Of a DNA stretch of 64,000 nt, positions 1 to 12,673 are shown in pieces. The position numbers were made by a program, and so were the translations under genes. The notes under the pieces were generated by a model. The model did no database searches. It was not told the origin of the DNA and saw nothing but the letters and a program-made list of their open reading frames with translations. The stretch is from Drechslerella dactyloides (Eukaryota; Ascomycota; Orbiliomycetes; Orbiliales; Orbiliaceae). Each line of letters begins with the position of its first letter. Position 1 is the first letter of the stretch. Location: positions 2,852,001-2,916,000 of the forward strand of contig JAGTWJ010000002.1 of NCBI GenBank assembly GCA_020064725.1, in the 5' to 3' direction.

Positions 1-1032
1 GACCCGTTCCGGCCGGGTGTGCTCGAAAAGTCAGGATTATGTCCCACGACGGTTCTACGCGCGCTCAACCCGCGTCTTATAGTCGCCCGCATGACAGGCT
101 TCCGCCGTGACGGCAAGTACGCGCAAATGGCCGGTCACGACATAAATTACATTGCCGTGTCCGGCGTTCTTAGTATGCTTGGCCGGGCGCATGACAAGCC
201 GTACGCGCCGGCGAACATTATCGGTGACTTCGCGGGCGGTGGTGCGGTTTGCTTCATGGGCATTCTGCTCGCGTTAATCGAACGGGCGAGAACAGGCAGC
301 GGCCAGGTCGTCGAAGCGAATATGGTAGACGGGAGCGCGTATCTGGCCACCATGCCGAGACTTAGTACAAAAATATGGACCTGGGGTGGCGACAGGGGTA
401 CTAACCTACTTGACGGGGGGTGTCCGTACTATGATACATATGAGACGAAGGATGGGAACTATATGGCCGTGTAAGTTCTTGATTTCGTTCCAGAATCCCG
501 TCAAGCCTACACCATGAATCACTAACCACGAAAATTTACCAGTGGTGCATTGGAGCCACAGTTCTTCGCTGCCCTTTTGAAGGGACTAGGTCTCACAAAA
601 GACGACCTTCCTGGTGCTCGCGAGGACCCGTCAACCTGGCCAGACCTCCGGACGCAATTCACTAAAATCTTCAAATCGAAAACACGCGCACAATGGGAAC
701 ATATCTTCGATGGCACAGACGCCTGCTGCACGCCAATCATCAGTCAAGCGGAACTAGAAGCACAAGGTTTTGACCATCGTCCGATTGTCACACTACGGGA
801 CTCACCAGGCCTGGCTATTGCTACAGGCGCCGAGAAGGAGAAAGATGCCGCAATCAAGGCCGCGAAAGGTCAGGGAAGTGGTGTCGAGGGTGAAGGTTGG
901 CAAGAGGATGGGTTAGTTCCTAGAGTTGGCGGAGAGGCAGTTTTAGAACAATGGATCGGCTGGGGGAGGGGGAAGCAATTCAATGTAGAAAACGGAGGAC
1001 TAGTACTAATTAGTCCCGCCTCGAAGCTGTGA
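1..1032 (+). CDS. CaiB/BaiF CoA-transferase, alpha-methylacyl-CoA racemase-like, 5' partial
   Basis: Seen: the reading frame is open from base 1 and continues through an intron at 471-542 (GTAAGT donor, CACTAAC branch, CAG acceptor). Splicing yields AVGALEPQFF across the junction. The motifs GHDINY, ANMVDGS and ALEPQF correspond to the His, Asp and Glu active-site positions of the class III CoA-transferase/alpha-methylacyl-CoA racemase family (known from the bacterial racemase). The protein ends in Ser-Lys-Leu, a type 1 peroxisomal targeting signal. Inferred role: racemisation (or CoA transfer) of 2-methyl-branched acyl-CoA in peroxisomes, feeding beta-oxidation. The N-terminal part lies outside the window, so full length is unknown. 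It converges on the cytochrome b5 reductase gene with about 200 bp between stop codons. A different CoA-transferase specificity inside the same family cannot be excluded. Confidence 0.88.
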
Positions 1033-1240
1033 CAGGTATGTGCCTTTGTATAAATAGTGTGTACTATTATAAACGTAGATCTGCATATGTGGTAAATAGC
1101 GGCAGTTTGACATTGGGGTAGCTTATATATCGATCTTGGATACCAAATTCTACAAGCAAGAAGGATGGTGTATTGTCTATCAGACGTAAAAGTACAGCCT
1201 CACATTTATCTTTCGCCCAGACTCTAGCTAACATACCCGA

Positions 1241-2583
1241 TTAGAACTTAAACACCTGGTCCTGGCTATATCCCAGATCCTTTAGGATACCTTTGAGATC
1301 GCCTTGTTCTTTAGGGCTCTTCTTATTCCCGCTAATCGCATCCATCATGCCAGGCGGGCCGCACACGAAAACTTTGATGTTTTCAGACTTGGGCTCAGGT
1401 AGGACTTGCTTTAGCAACTCTTTCGTAACATATCCTTTGTTTCCGACAAACTCCCTAGAAGCCGGCAATCAGCATCAGTTTCCAACGGCCGTGTGAGGAA
1501 ATTTAATACTCACTTCGGTGGCTTCTCTAATGTGTAGAAAGCCCTGAATCGCTGCGGGTACTCGTTCTCAATGGCCGCCAGCTCCTGTCGTAGCAGGATA
1601 TCCTCCTCGGCGATATTCCCGAACACAAGGGTGACCTTTGTCTTGTCGTCCTTATTCTTGAAGATATGACGGATCAGCTGCCACATCGGTGTGATACCCG
1701 TTCCGCCGGCGATGAGAGCGATGTGCTCGTGCTTGTTCGCCTCCCAGGGATACTTGGGAATCGGGCCCTTGAACCATAGACGTTGATCCGGCGCCATATC
1801 GTGAATGTGCGTCGACATGGGGCCTTTAGGATACTGCTTGATGAGCAGCGTTAAGTAGCCGCGAGCATCCTCATCGGAGATTGGGGTGTAGGGTCGGATG
1901 ATTGGCTTCCCACCCTCCGGCTGGTACTTCGTTAGGACACAAGCTAGGATTTGTCAGCTCGCATGATTTCAAGGTCCTGGTAATCGGGCGCGACTCACAT
2001 GCAATCTTGACACCGCTGACATGATCGTCCGAGGGGAGTTCAAAGATGAATTTCTTAGTCTGTATCATTGTTAGAATATGAAGTACGCGTGGTTGTGATC
2101 ATAGAAGTATGATGCTCTTACATTGTGATTGTATGGCTCGACTTTAAGCAGCTATATCACCATTACTATTAGCAATTGGATCATCAAATATTCCAGGCCT
2201 ATTTCCCACCTTCAAATCGACCCATTGGTCATCGGCATTCAGCGCTGGGATGGCTGGCTTGGCTGGTTGGATCAAGATGCTCTGCTGTCCTTTCAGCCAA
2301 TACAGGCCGAAAGCCGCAGCCACACCCCCAGTAGCGACAAAGATGAAATTACGGGGCTGCAGAAACTGCGTGCCTTTCTGAGGGCCGTCGGTCGCATATC
2401 TACGGATGCTCTATCCAGTCGCGTGCAGCCCGGTGGGGAGCAAAATGACGTCAGTAACATGCAGCATTTCACCTGACACAGTTTGAAGCGCTAATTGGCA
2501 GCCCTTACCTGGCGAGAAGCAGCCGGAGCGAAGGAGCTAAAGGTGCCGCGGGTGGCGGTCGCGAAGGCTTGACGTGCAAACAT
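1241..2583 (-). CDS. MCR1: NADH-cytochrome b5 reductase, mitochondrial (Mcr1-like)
   Basis: Six exons (2509-2583, 2210-2410, 2122-2151, 1999-2059, 1514-1943, 1241-1454) add up to 336 residues, the usual size for fungal Mcr1. An Arg/Ala/Ser-rich presequence (residues 1-30) is followed by one hydrophobic segment near residues 47-63, the arrangement known for outer-membrane/intermembrane-space Mcr1. The FAD domain carries IIRPYTP. The NADH domain carries GGTGITPM and CGPPGMMD, and the protein ends in QVFKF, as is typical of the family. Known role: moves electrons from NADH through FAD to cytochrome b5-type acceptors (sterol and fatty-acid metabolism, D-erythroascorbyl radical reduction). The start at 2583 is chosen because only it gives the targeting peptide in phase with exon 2. 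Exon 3 is a 30-nt microexon encoding LLKVEPYNHN, placed because it restores the conserved DLK...VEPYNHNTKKF run. Confidence 0.93.
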
Positions 2584-2859
2584 TTTGAGCGATGATGGGA
2601 AGAATATTTCGCGGGGAGACGGTGAGGTTCCGCAGCAGGATAAGAATCGTGTCGAGACTGGAATGTGCCAAGATATCACGTAACCACAAGCCAACGCAGA
2701 AACTGCAACAGTCTGGTACTAGTCTATGCAGTGATATCCCAGAATACGAAGAGTATATTGTGGAGCGCCTGCGCTCAGGCTCGAAACTACATTGTCTTCA
2801 AAATGGACTATGAAACTTAACTCGGATAGGCAGAATAAGCTGAAGATCCAAATCGACGG

Positions 2860-4587
2860 TCATTCTTCTCTCAAGAATGTACGAGACATTGGGTACGGAA
2901 TAGTCCCAACCACACTGGACTTCACACCTGTAAAGTTCGGACTCTGCATCCCGAGCTTTGTTGCTTTCGAGGCATCAATAGCAATCGAGACCTGCGTAAC
3001 TTCGATACCAACTTTGCTGGCTTTAAACCCCCTTCCTTCTAACAAGGTCATCTGAGGATCGGACCTCCAGCATGGTGTCTCGTCTGCTTTGGTGACCGTC
3101 ATACTGCGAATACCATATGGACCAATCGCCGCCCACAGTTCCAAGTTTTCCGTTTCTTTGGCGCCCATTGCGCAAAGTGGCAAGTAAACTTGATCCTCAG
3201 GGTTAACCAGCCCAATCTTTTCTCCCCCTGGCAAGAACCGCAACCCACTCACGAATCGCATCGCATCGGAACCCGTGTAGGATACGAATACTCCTGTTGC
3301 CTCGAATGGGCCTATTCTTCCGGCAGCTATCGTTCGGATGCCCCCACAGCGACTTAACTCAGTCATATCGGCAATCTTCTGCCCCTCGATCTCGATCCTG
3401 AGCCCCTGTTCGCCTTGTATGTCGCTTCCAGACTCGTCAGTTTCCCCGACTTCTGCGACGTTACAGGTCTCGCTTTTTCGAACGTCGGATATAACGTCCA
3501 ACATCATGAGAGAATTGTTCCATAGACGCCGGAGCGTTCCCATCACTGGATATCCGAAGTCGCCACGCGCCGTGAGGAACCTCGCAAGCGCAGATGAGCT
3601 TTCCATACCAGGATACAAACTGTCGCGGCTGGCATGCCCGGCCTCCCCTCGAAGCCCAAATTGAGCCTCCCATAGGAACTCCGGAACTTGCAAACGGGGA
3701 CTGTCTGCGCAATCTATTGCTGCGAATGCCAAAATGTCCGACCCGCGGAGATAGGACAGTATCTTAATCATTAGCTCCACGGGCAGCGGGAACACATAAG
3801 GCACGCTGACTCCATCCTTGGACAAACGATCGACCAGAGACCCTCCGAACTTATCTTTCAGCACTTTCAATTTCTCCTTCCACCGCAACGGCAAACTCCT
3901 GTTGCTCACAACTGATTCTGGGTCGTTGCCTAGAAACCAATTTTGTATTATGTTGGGACGTATAGGCTCTTCCCGTCTTGCCCGCTCTCTCAAAGTTTTG
4001 GAACCCGCAGGAGCGCTGTGCTCGTGAGGCCACAGTAGTTGGCACCCATCGTACGCAGCCGTGTCAAAGAGCGAATACATTGTACTAATCCAGTCGCTGT
4101 TGTCCAAGTCCGTAAATGCACGGTAAATAGTAGTGTCAATGCCCAACCTCCTCCCAATGCTTCTAAATATTATCCAGCAGCCAATGTGAATCGGGTAACA
4201 GGTCCCGTCATATTCAGAGGACGGCGGGCCGCCGCCGCGTGTTATTCTCGCGCCAAGGCGTACCCTTTGGTGATTTCCGGAAAGAAAAACCTCAGGCTCA
4301 AGATGATCGTCATGCGGATTCACGATGTGGCCGAGGCTCGTGGCGTAGGGCGCCCCTTTGTCGCGGTGAACTAGTGCATGTGTCAGTCAATTCAATCGAA
4401 CCAAAAATGGTCGGGTCTGTGAGCTTAAATCCGGTACACATGGACGCATAAGCAGGATGAGTTGAGGTTATCAAGAATCAGGGGACTCACGGAAGTGGAG
4501 TCGGTCGTCTCGCCCGTCAATCGGCTGTCCCGGCCTTTGGGCATGGATCCTACGCCCGCATAGCCCGCAAAATAACAGAGGGGGCAT
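2860..4587 (-). CDS. F-box protein with N-terminal Cys-x2-Cys motif
   Basis: Two exons (4491-4587 and 2860-4370) give 535 residues. Exon 1 starts with MPPLLFCGLCGRRI, a CxxC motif. The second exon has no ATG between an in-frame stop and its conserved start, so an upstream exon is required. The junction (GTGAGT donor, TTGACTGAC branch, CACTAG acceptor) is in phase. Around residues 215-240 the run FPLPVELMIKILSYL is a typical F-box, which docks on Skp1 in SCF ubiquitin ligases. The N-terminal YPIHIGCW and the long C-terminal part resemble the fungal F-box family that carries a DUF7600-like region. This family match is from memory. The likely job is substrate recruitment to SCF, substrate unknown. 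The gene lies head-to-tail with the reductase gene about 275 bp downstream. The F-box call is firm and the first exon less so. Confidence 0.75.
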
Positions 4588-7500
4588 CCTTGGTAGAGAT
4601 GCGAGACGGCTAGTAGGTTGTCGATCCAGATTGCAAGCAGCGTTCAGCAAGTGCCTCGCTTGGGATAAGCGGGATCCTGTCTAGCTTACCAAGATTATGG
4701 TTGCATGTTGTTGGCCAAGCCTCCGGCTCCGGATCACCATATTTGAAGCGCGTTCATTCTATGGACAGACGCAACACAGTCCTGCTGCACAGACCCCAAA
4801 TTCAGGCTACATACCTCCTAGCTATATCAGACCGCACTATAGCCTGTGCTTCCTTCCTTGTGGGCTGCCACTCAAGCTCCGCCCCGCTTGATAATGCTTC
4901 TCTACACACCTACATCTACATCCTCTGAGTCCATCTCCCTACATGCTACACATAACAGCGATATACATTGGTCGCATCGCGACTTTCCACGATGGCATCG
5001 TATACTACCCTAACGGTGAGAACGGCTATATCGGTAGCAGCAGAAACCTAAAATAATCTACCCAGCATCAGCATGGCGGCAATTCCTTCGATGCGCGAAC
5101 CAATACCATAGCCGTCGTATGACTATATATCATGATACTTCTCGTGCCCGAATCAACAAATACTTCATGGCGACGCGATTAGCTGATCAGGCATGCTCAC
5201 GTCTACAACATAATGAGTCTGAATCGACTCTGGAACACTACGAGCTGGCGCTGGTCGTTATACTGCCTCACCAGCTGCAATGTGGAGCGACGGTAGCGGC
5301 TAGATTGATTGCGTTTCACCTACCGTTATAACGTTCAAGACTCCCACGCGAATAGCAAATCGCATTACGCGTTTCAACGATAACAGCTCATGCTACCCTT
5401 GGGTCCTATACGAAACTAAGGCTGAATGGGACATGTATCAGCCTCATATACATTCTCGGTCCTATATATGGCCGCCGACTTAAGCAGCCAGCATCAGAAA
5501 TATTTATACCCCTACTAAATGCTACCATGCGGGCTCCAGAATAACAAACGACGAATACGCGGACTGTCAAATATATAGAATACCTTGTCTCCCGAGCCAG
5601 ACTGCCTTATTTAAACCTGCGAATTTAATTCGCGAGGCAATAGAATACCCATAAACGCTTTCGCAGGCTCTGGCAGGAAGCGTTGGAAATTTCTCCAGAA
5701 TATAATACGCGACTGCATATCTCATTTATATATAAGTCCACTCATGACCAGGCTCTTATATAAAATCATATATGTTAACTTTTCCAATTTACAGCGCTAG
5801 CAATGTATACTGTGGAGCCTATGCTCGCCCATCCCAATACTTCAGATCCGCCTTGCTCAGGGAGAAGAAAGTTACAACTAGTCTTTAGAGTACTTAATAT
5901 TTCTAGAGCCAGCACAACCTACATCTGTTCGATATTTCTCAGCAAAGTATCAAACGGCGGCATTTTTTAGAGCTCTGATTGCAAAATTCATTCTCCTCAC
6001 ATATGGCCAACTCCGGAAATTAACTACCAACCCCATATGCCATACGCTTACACAGCCATGGGTCCATCTTATGGATAATGAGAAGTTTAGTCTGCGAGAT
6101 TAGGATTCGTGGAGCTTCCGCTACAAGACGCACATCTAAAACAGCCGTCAACATGAGAGTACCTTCTCGTGTTCTCCTATCCAAACTCTCGCGAGGTATG
6201 ATCAGCTCAGGTAAAACGATTATCACTAGACTTGCAGAATTTCAGAATTAGGTCTTCAAATGACAACTGTTCATAGTGACCATCAACTCATATCACAGGT
6301 ACAATCCCATAGGCATCCCAACTAGCGAACAAACAATTTATGAATGATTTATCGACGCTGGATTGCCCGGTATACTAAAACTGAGCCGGCAAAGGATGCT
6401 GAAAGGGATCCGATGAGATAGATCATATTGCGGAACTATGGAATCACTCACATGGCTCAGTTGATTAGTCTAAGAAAAAGTCTGGATCCATGTCAGAACT
6501 TGCGTCTCACACCTGCCAACCGCACCATATCTCTTACAATATATACATAACCAAAAGTCTTAGCTTAATCATCATCTATGGAAATTGTTGGCATTAAGGG
6601 ACATGAAAATGCTGGAGCGATATTTCCCGCTGATAGTAATGGCTTACTATGCCGTTTGCAAGCAGCACATGGATCCGGATCAACCAAAGATTCATGAACA
6701 CGCCAAGCTTATTCAATCCATCCTGCATCGAGATCGCATGCTTTTGATTCGATATCATGGAAGGAAGCCACTAGTATACAGAACGATACAAACCAGCCAA
6801 TACATCTCCACAGTCCAGTACATGCTTGATTTTTACAACCTGAAGGGTCTACATCGATCACTATCAACAAATTTGATTGCATGTCCAAGACTTCCAGCTA
6901 TAATTTTCGCTGAAATGGCAAAGCTAGCCTCGATGCCAGGCGAGGTAAGGGAAAGCTGAAGGTGATATGTTCGCAATCCTGCCCTGTGAACTAAATTTAT
7001 AAATTTGATTTCTTTTGTTTGATTTCTGGGGTACTGTATGGGTTTCTGGCACGCGATAACTACATATATGGCATTCTATAGCTCGTCTCGTAAGCCAGGC
7101 CTACACAGTTCACATCTCAGTACTTCCATCAAAATCGCTCATACACAAATTGCATAAAATTTCCAATATATATAGGGCACCAGAGTCACAAGCAGACCAA
7201 GACTATATTATATACACTGTAAATGTTATTTTCTTGGTGTCGACCTTTGGTTTTGGTTACACTTCCGTCGACCTGCGGCAATATCTAGCGTTCCGCACGT
7301 GGCCACATAGAGAAAATACCTTTTCCCTTCAATGGGCCCTGGGTCCACCTCGCTTTAAAACTATGCTATTCCGTCTATATATAACTATATGATGCTGAAC
7401 TTTACTTGCTCTACTATTCTGAGAAGCTTAGCGGCGAAACGGATCGCCCAACTGCCAGCTAAAAGCGGTTTCCAGAATCTCCCCGGTCGACAAGATATCA

Positions 7501-10500
7501 ATTGCACGCCATGAGTATGAAAACGCCTGGAAGGGAAGATATGAATCAAACATTTTCTATCCAGACCTACTAGTTATTCTTAGCCAAATGGACAGAAACG
7601 AATCAGCATGAATGACCGCTAGGGTATATAATATTATAATTCCATAGAACAAAGACCGAAGAATCGGTCCCTCGAGTGCGAAAATCACCCAGCCAGTATC
7701 GATGGCGACACGGATCTTTTGAAGCTCTATGCTTCCCGATTATCCCAAAAAGACTGGATGTCCAGATATTTTGACCAAGTATCATGCAGATGATGAACCT
7801 GAAATCTAGAAGATCTAGAAAGTTCCATTTACCAGCTAACGACAGAGGGCACTATACTATTCTAGAAGCCCCATTACTTGTTACCCGCCTTCAACAACAA
7901 ACCCCTTTTATCATCAAACTCACATCCGCATCCTCCCATCCGACCTGACCTCCATTACAATCCACCCCAAAGCTTTTTATGCCTCGAATCTATGCCCACA
8001 GCAGAATGATACAAGCAGGATCATGATTGCAGTGCTAACGTTAACTCACACGGCCTCTACCATCGCTGGAAAGGACCCGAAGTCAGGCACAATGAAACCA
8101 ATCATGATCCTTTACCTCATGGAGCTAGCAACGTCGTTAAGCAAATGCCCACAGAACCTGATCTCGCGAACAGAGCCTGGAAACTACCACAGAGACGTCG
8201 CTTGGTATATAGGCGTCCATACCAGGCCTCTGCATGGCTGAAAAATACCCTCCTTCGCATAAACTTCAGTTTCCTGTCACAGGCATGTCTATCAGTAATA
8301 TCATACCAAGGAACCTAACAAACCCGCTCCTTGCCACCAGACACCTCTCCCAATCTTGGTAAGATGCGCAATCGTCAGCCACTTTTAGAAATATTCCACT
8401 AATTCAAGATGTAGGTTCCTGCAAAACATGACAGGGCGGGCAGAGATATAGCTGATGGGCCTCCTGGAGGTAATTTACGATTATCATCTATGGGAAATTT
8501 ACAAACGACATCAAGATAACAGGGTCATCCCACAACCCGCGAGTCAAGATGAAATAAAAAAGCATAAAAAGATTTTATGACTCGCAACTCCACCCAGTAG
8601 CAGTCACATCATACCGGGGAACCCAACAAAATCGCTCCAGAGTATAAAGATCATGCTGGATCTCAGAGACACATACTTTATTCACATGCATCCTTTTATC
8701 TCGAACACCAGCAACTGGCCCTAACACCAAACAAACAACAGAATATCGCATCTTTCAAACCAAGGCTTCATGCTCGAAGAATACGCTGGCCTAAATATGA
8801 ATATACTCTAGGATACCATGCAAGCATATGCTTCTGGCTTCGATCGACACAGATACTTACATGCTTGTCTCCTGTCACCTCTCGAAATATCAAATTACGC
8901 CCCAAAGCAATGTTCGACTGCTCTGCAATCTGTCGAACACTCGTGGACATGCCCAACAGCACCAGCTCGTATTGACGAGAAGCTGGCCACGCGCCCATAC
9001 ACGGTATGCAAACCAATAAAAGAAACCAGAGAATAAACCGATGCGCTCATTGCAATAGATGCTGAGGCCCACAAATGTAGCTTAACAGCTACACCTGTGC
9101 GAAGAGTACAAAAACTTGCGATAAAACCGATATAAGACGCTCACAAGACTTTCGAAAATATATGTATACGCATTTACCAAACAGTTGATGTCAACCTGCT
9201 TGAAGGGAATTTGAGACTGGCAGAAAGCAGTGACCGTGATTTTATCCACCAAGCAAACATACTCACAAACACAAAGCACGCACAGCAACGAGATGGGAAA
9301 TAGGTGTCTGCCGTCGCGCCAGAGGCTCTTATTTCACCCACACAGATGCCACCCAGTTGGCTGATCTTCATCCGTATGAAGAGACAAGCCGCCCACGACT
9401 GGTTCATGAATTCATCGCACACACCGACACCAACCATTCCTGACTCCATGGATTCAATACAACGATCAAAAGCAGCTATTTATGGACAACAATCAATACA
9501 TCGAATGCCTCACTCGAAACTGCCCCATATATAATAACATTCGTACAGACAAGTCAAAATGACTACAAGACACCAGCTCCTCCTGGTGCGAGGGAGACAT
9601 CGGCAGTCACACGTTGGCGGCCAACTTCTATATGGACTGGAACTCGATCAGAGAAAGGAGCTCGCTCACACACTGATGTACACGCTACTTAACACACGAC
9701 TGTATATGCCCAGGGGTATACCAATCTCATACGTGGTCCCGTGGTGAAGTATATCATTAACTCCATCACCAACATCCATGCCAGCACCATGATCATGACC
9801 ATGCTGCAAAAACCTCCAACGAGATGCCGTCAAACGATAGTCACTATAGTTTCATGGAGGCCCAGCTATGGCTCCTAAGCGGCTACTCGACAGCTCATTT
9901 CTTGTTCATGACCAACGTCGGAAATATCCAAGTCCATCTCTTCACATACAGGGTCTTCTCGCGAGCGCCAAATGAGCAGACATATCCACAGTCTTGACGC
10001 GTTTCGAAAATTATGCACGGCAGTTATATTATCGAGGCTACAAAGAGGGCATGGCGGGCATCGGATGAACGGAATCTAACGAAAAATCCATGACGTCGAC
10101 ATCGCAACAGACATGTTTCGACTGCTATATTCATCAGAGCTCGAGACGAAGCAATTGGAACCAAGAAAAGAAATGCTCCCATCTATCTATCATATGGTGG
10201 ATCCAAGGATACATACTCAATCCTATGAAGCTATAATCCTAATACCCCCTCAAGTATTTCGCCTGCTCGACAAGAGGTAATGTAGGGAGCACCTGATGCA
10301 TCATACATTACAGCCATAGCTGCGGCTCGTTCTACGAGCGACAATAGCGACTATGGAGAATATGAACTACGACTTCAAGTCGCATCGAAGCTTGAACTTG
10401 AACGAGTCGAGTCCATGATCAGTCTACTTGACTCAAGCATGAACACCCAAGCGACTACAGAGCTGGACAGTACGCCGATGCATGGCACCATATTGGCCAT

Positions 10501-11284
10501 TCATCAAGATGTTCTGATGTTCAGACCATACGAATGCAAAACTCAATAATTATACATCCGGATGTCGCATTCCTTATCGACATACAAACCATGAGAAAGT
10601 AGCATCACAGGTCATGATGGCACTCTATCGATATTACCATTATCATCAATGCTGCCAAGTCCATGGCCAGCACGAACAGAGCCACGAACCAATGCGAGTT
10701 AGGACATGTCACCCAAGAACGAGTGGCGGGATACTTATGCGACTCAAACCGCGTCTTTTCCATACCGCCATCATCATGTTTCGGCTGAAATTTCCGCAAT
10801 CTACAGGCAACACCCAGATGTGTATTTGCAGGAAGGAGTTTAACATAGGGACCCCCCTCTATCGGGTCATAACGCGATAAGGGTTTGAAACTTGCCGGTG
10901 TTGTATTAACGTATTTTTTTAACATCGATTGCAATTTGGGTGCGGCCATAAACCTCAGACCCGTTGACGGCATGTGGGAGGCCCTGTCCAGGTTATATGG
11001 TCCGAGCACGACGACTCGATGCGAACAACAAGCCAATTGCGCCAGTGTCCTCGCGGCCTCGATATTGTCACCAAAAACAGACGGGTGAACGTCCTCGCAG
11101 TCTGGGGTACGAATGGCGGGAAGGGATCTACCCCGCGTATGGCTGCGATCTTTTACAACGATGTATTCGAGACGGGCATGGCCATATGGGCATGCCAGTC
11201 ACTTGGCAAGACTGGCGACACATGATGATCAAGATCAGCCGACGCCGCCTCCAATTCAACGTGGAAAAGCTCGGCTGCGAAGGG

Positions 11285-11329
11285 GACGACGACGAGTCGG
11301 ACGACGACGAGTCGGACGACGACGACAGC
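11285..11329 (+). repeat. 15-bp tandem repeat encoding an acidic run
   Basis: Two identical 15-bp units (11285-11299 and 11300-11314) are followed by a third, diverged unit to 11329. In the frame 10964-11482 they read as (DDDES)n. The local sequence from about 10.9 to 11.4 kb looks more GC-rich than its surroundings. The open frame has no recognisable domain, so I do not call it a gene. Confidence 0.7.
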
Positions 11330-12647
11330 GATAACGGTAAAGAAGACATGCAAAACGCAATCAATGACTTCCATGACCTGCATGCTCACCATTGTAATCG
11401 TGCCGTCTGTCGCATGGGGGTCATATCATGGCATGCTGTGCATACACCAATTAACATCTTTATCACAACCAAACGCACATGATAACTAGTTTGCTGCAGT
11501 CGAATCGTATACATGGCGTACAGCGATTTGTATATCGAATCATGACCATCAACGATCGCTCGGTATAGAGCACGCTTGATGCTACAGCCAGATTGCAAAA
11601 CATGGCTTGCACACCGATATGGCGATGAATATCATATATACCTGGGCATAATGCCCCTCGACATGAGCAAGACAATTCAATGCAGAAGCTAGCTCCACTA
11701 CGGCTGTAGTACCAGCTACGAAAGCAGCCCCTCTAAGGAATGGCTTTCCAAACGGGTCACCAAGAGGTTTCCATGTCCACAACTCTTTGGGCAACTGGAT
11801 AAGATGCGATTCATGAGCAACTCGAACTCACAAAACTTGCAAGCTCGAATTTGCTATATATATATATCATCAGCACCGACTTCGGATGGAATAAAACTAA
11901 AAACTACACTGAGTCCTGCCATGCGAGAATCTGCAGTATCAATTCTGGTCAACGAAATTCATCAAAAGTGCAGAATACCCCATGCACACGAAGCTAGTAG
12001 GATACGGAACCTACATTACAGCTTCCTACTGTTCTTGCCGGCAAACAGAGACATCAATGCAGTCGCGACATGGAGTCACACGCCTACCATGCATCTGCAC
12101 CACCAATATATATATCCTACAGCTCTGCAAACAGTTGGATCCTATGAAGTTGTACTCACCTAACTGCTTCCCCGAGATGTGCACAATAAAGGACCCTAGG
12201 ATCCAGAACGAGATCAAAATGCACTACGAGAATGGCTGATTCACCAACACTATGACCTCGGAATTCGCGGAAGACGGCGAAACAGTGCAGCACAGGTGTA
12301 CGGCATGACAGACACCAGACCCGAAAGGAAGCATTCAAGAGGTGGATGAGTAATACTCTCCAACCAGAACCGAATTCGCTCATGAAATACAGCCTACCGA
12401 ATACCCGCGCAAAGAAAACCAGATTCATGGAGAAAATACACACCAGAGCCGCATAAAGCTCAAAGTAGCACCATGTCACGAACAACTACGACGCATCATG
12501 AATCCATTCTTTGAACAATGGAAAGTATGCATACCTGGATATATCCGGCAACCCAGCATCGATGCGGTCTGCATCGACGACGAACGTTCGAACATGACTC
12601 CACTCTATTACCGATATCCCAATACGGCCGGCCTGTACGGTGGTCAG

Positions 12648-12673
12648 GCGTCTGCCTCAGGCGTCTGCCTCAG
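12648..12673 (+). repeat. 13-bp exact tandem duplication
   Basis: The unit at 12648-12660 is repeated exactly at 12661-12673 inside non-coding DNA. It looks like a simple replication-slippage event with no assigned role. Confidence 0.7.
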
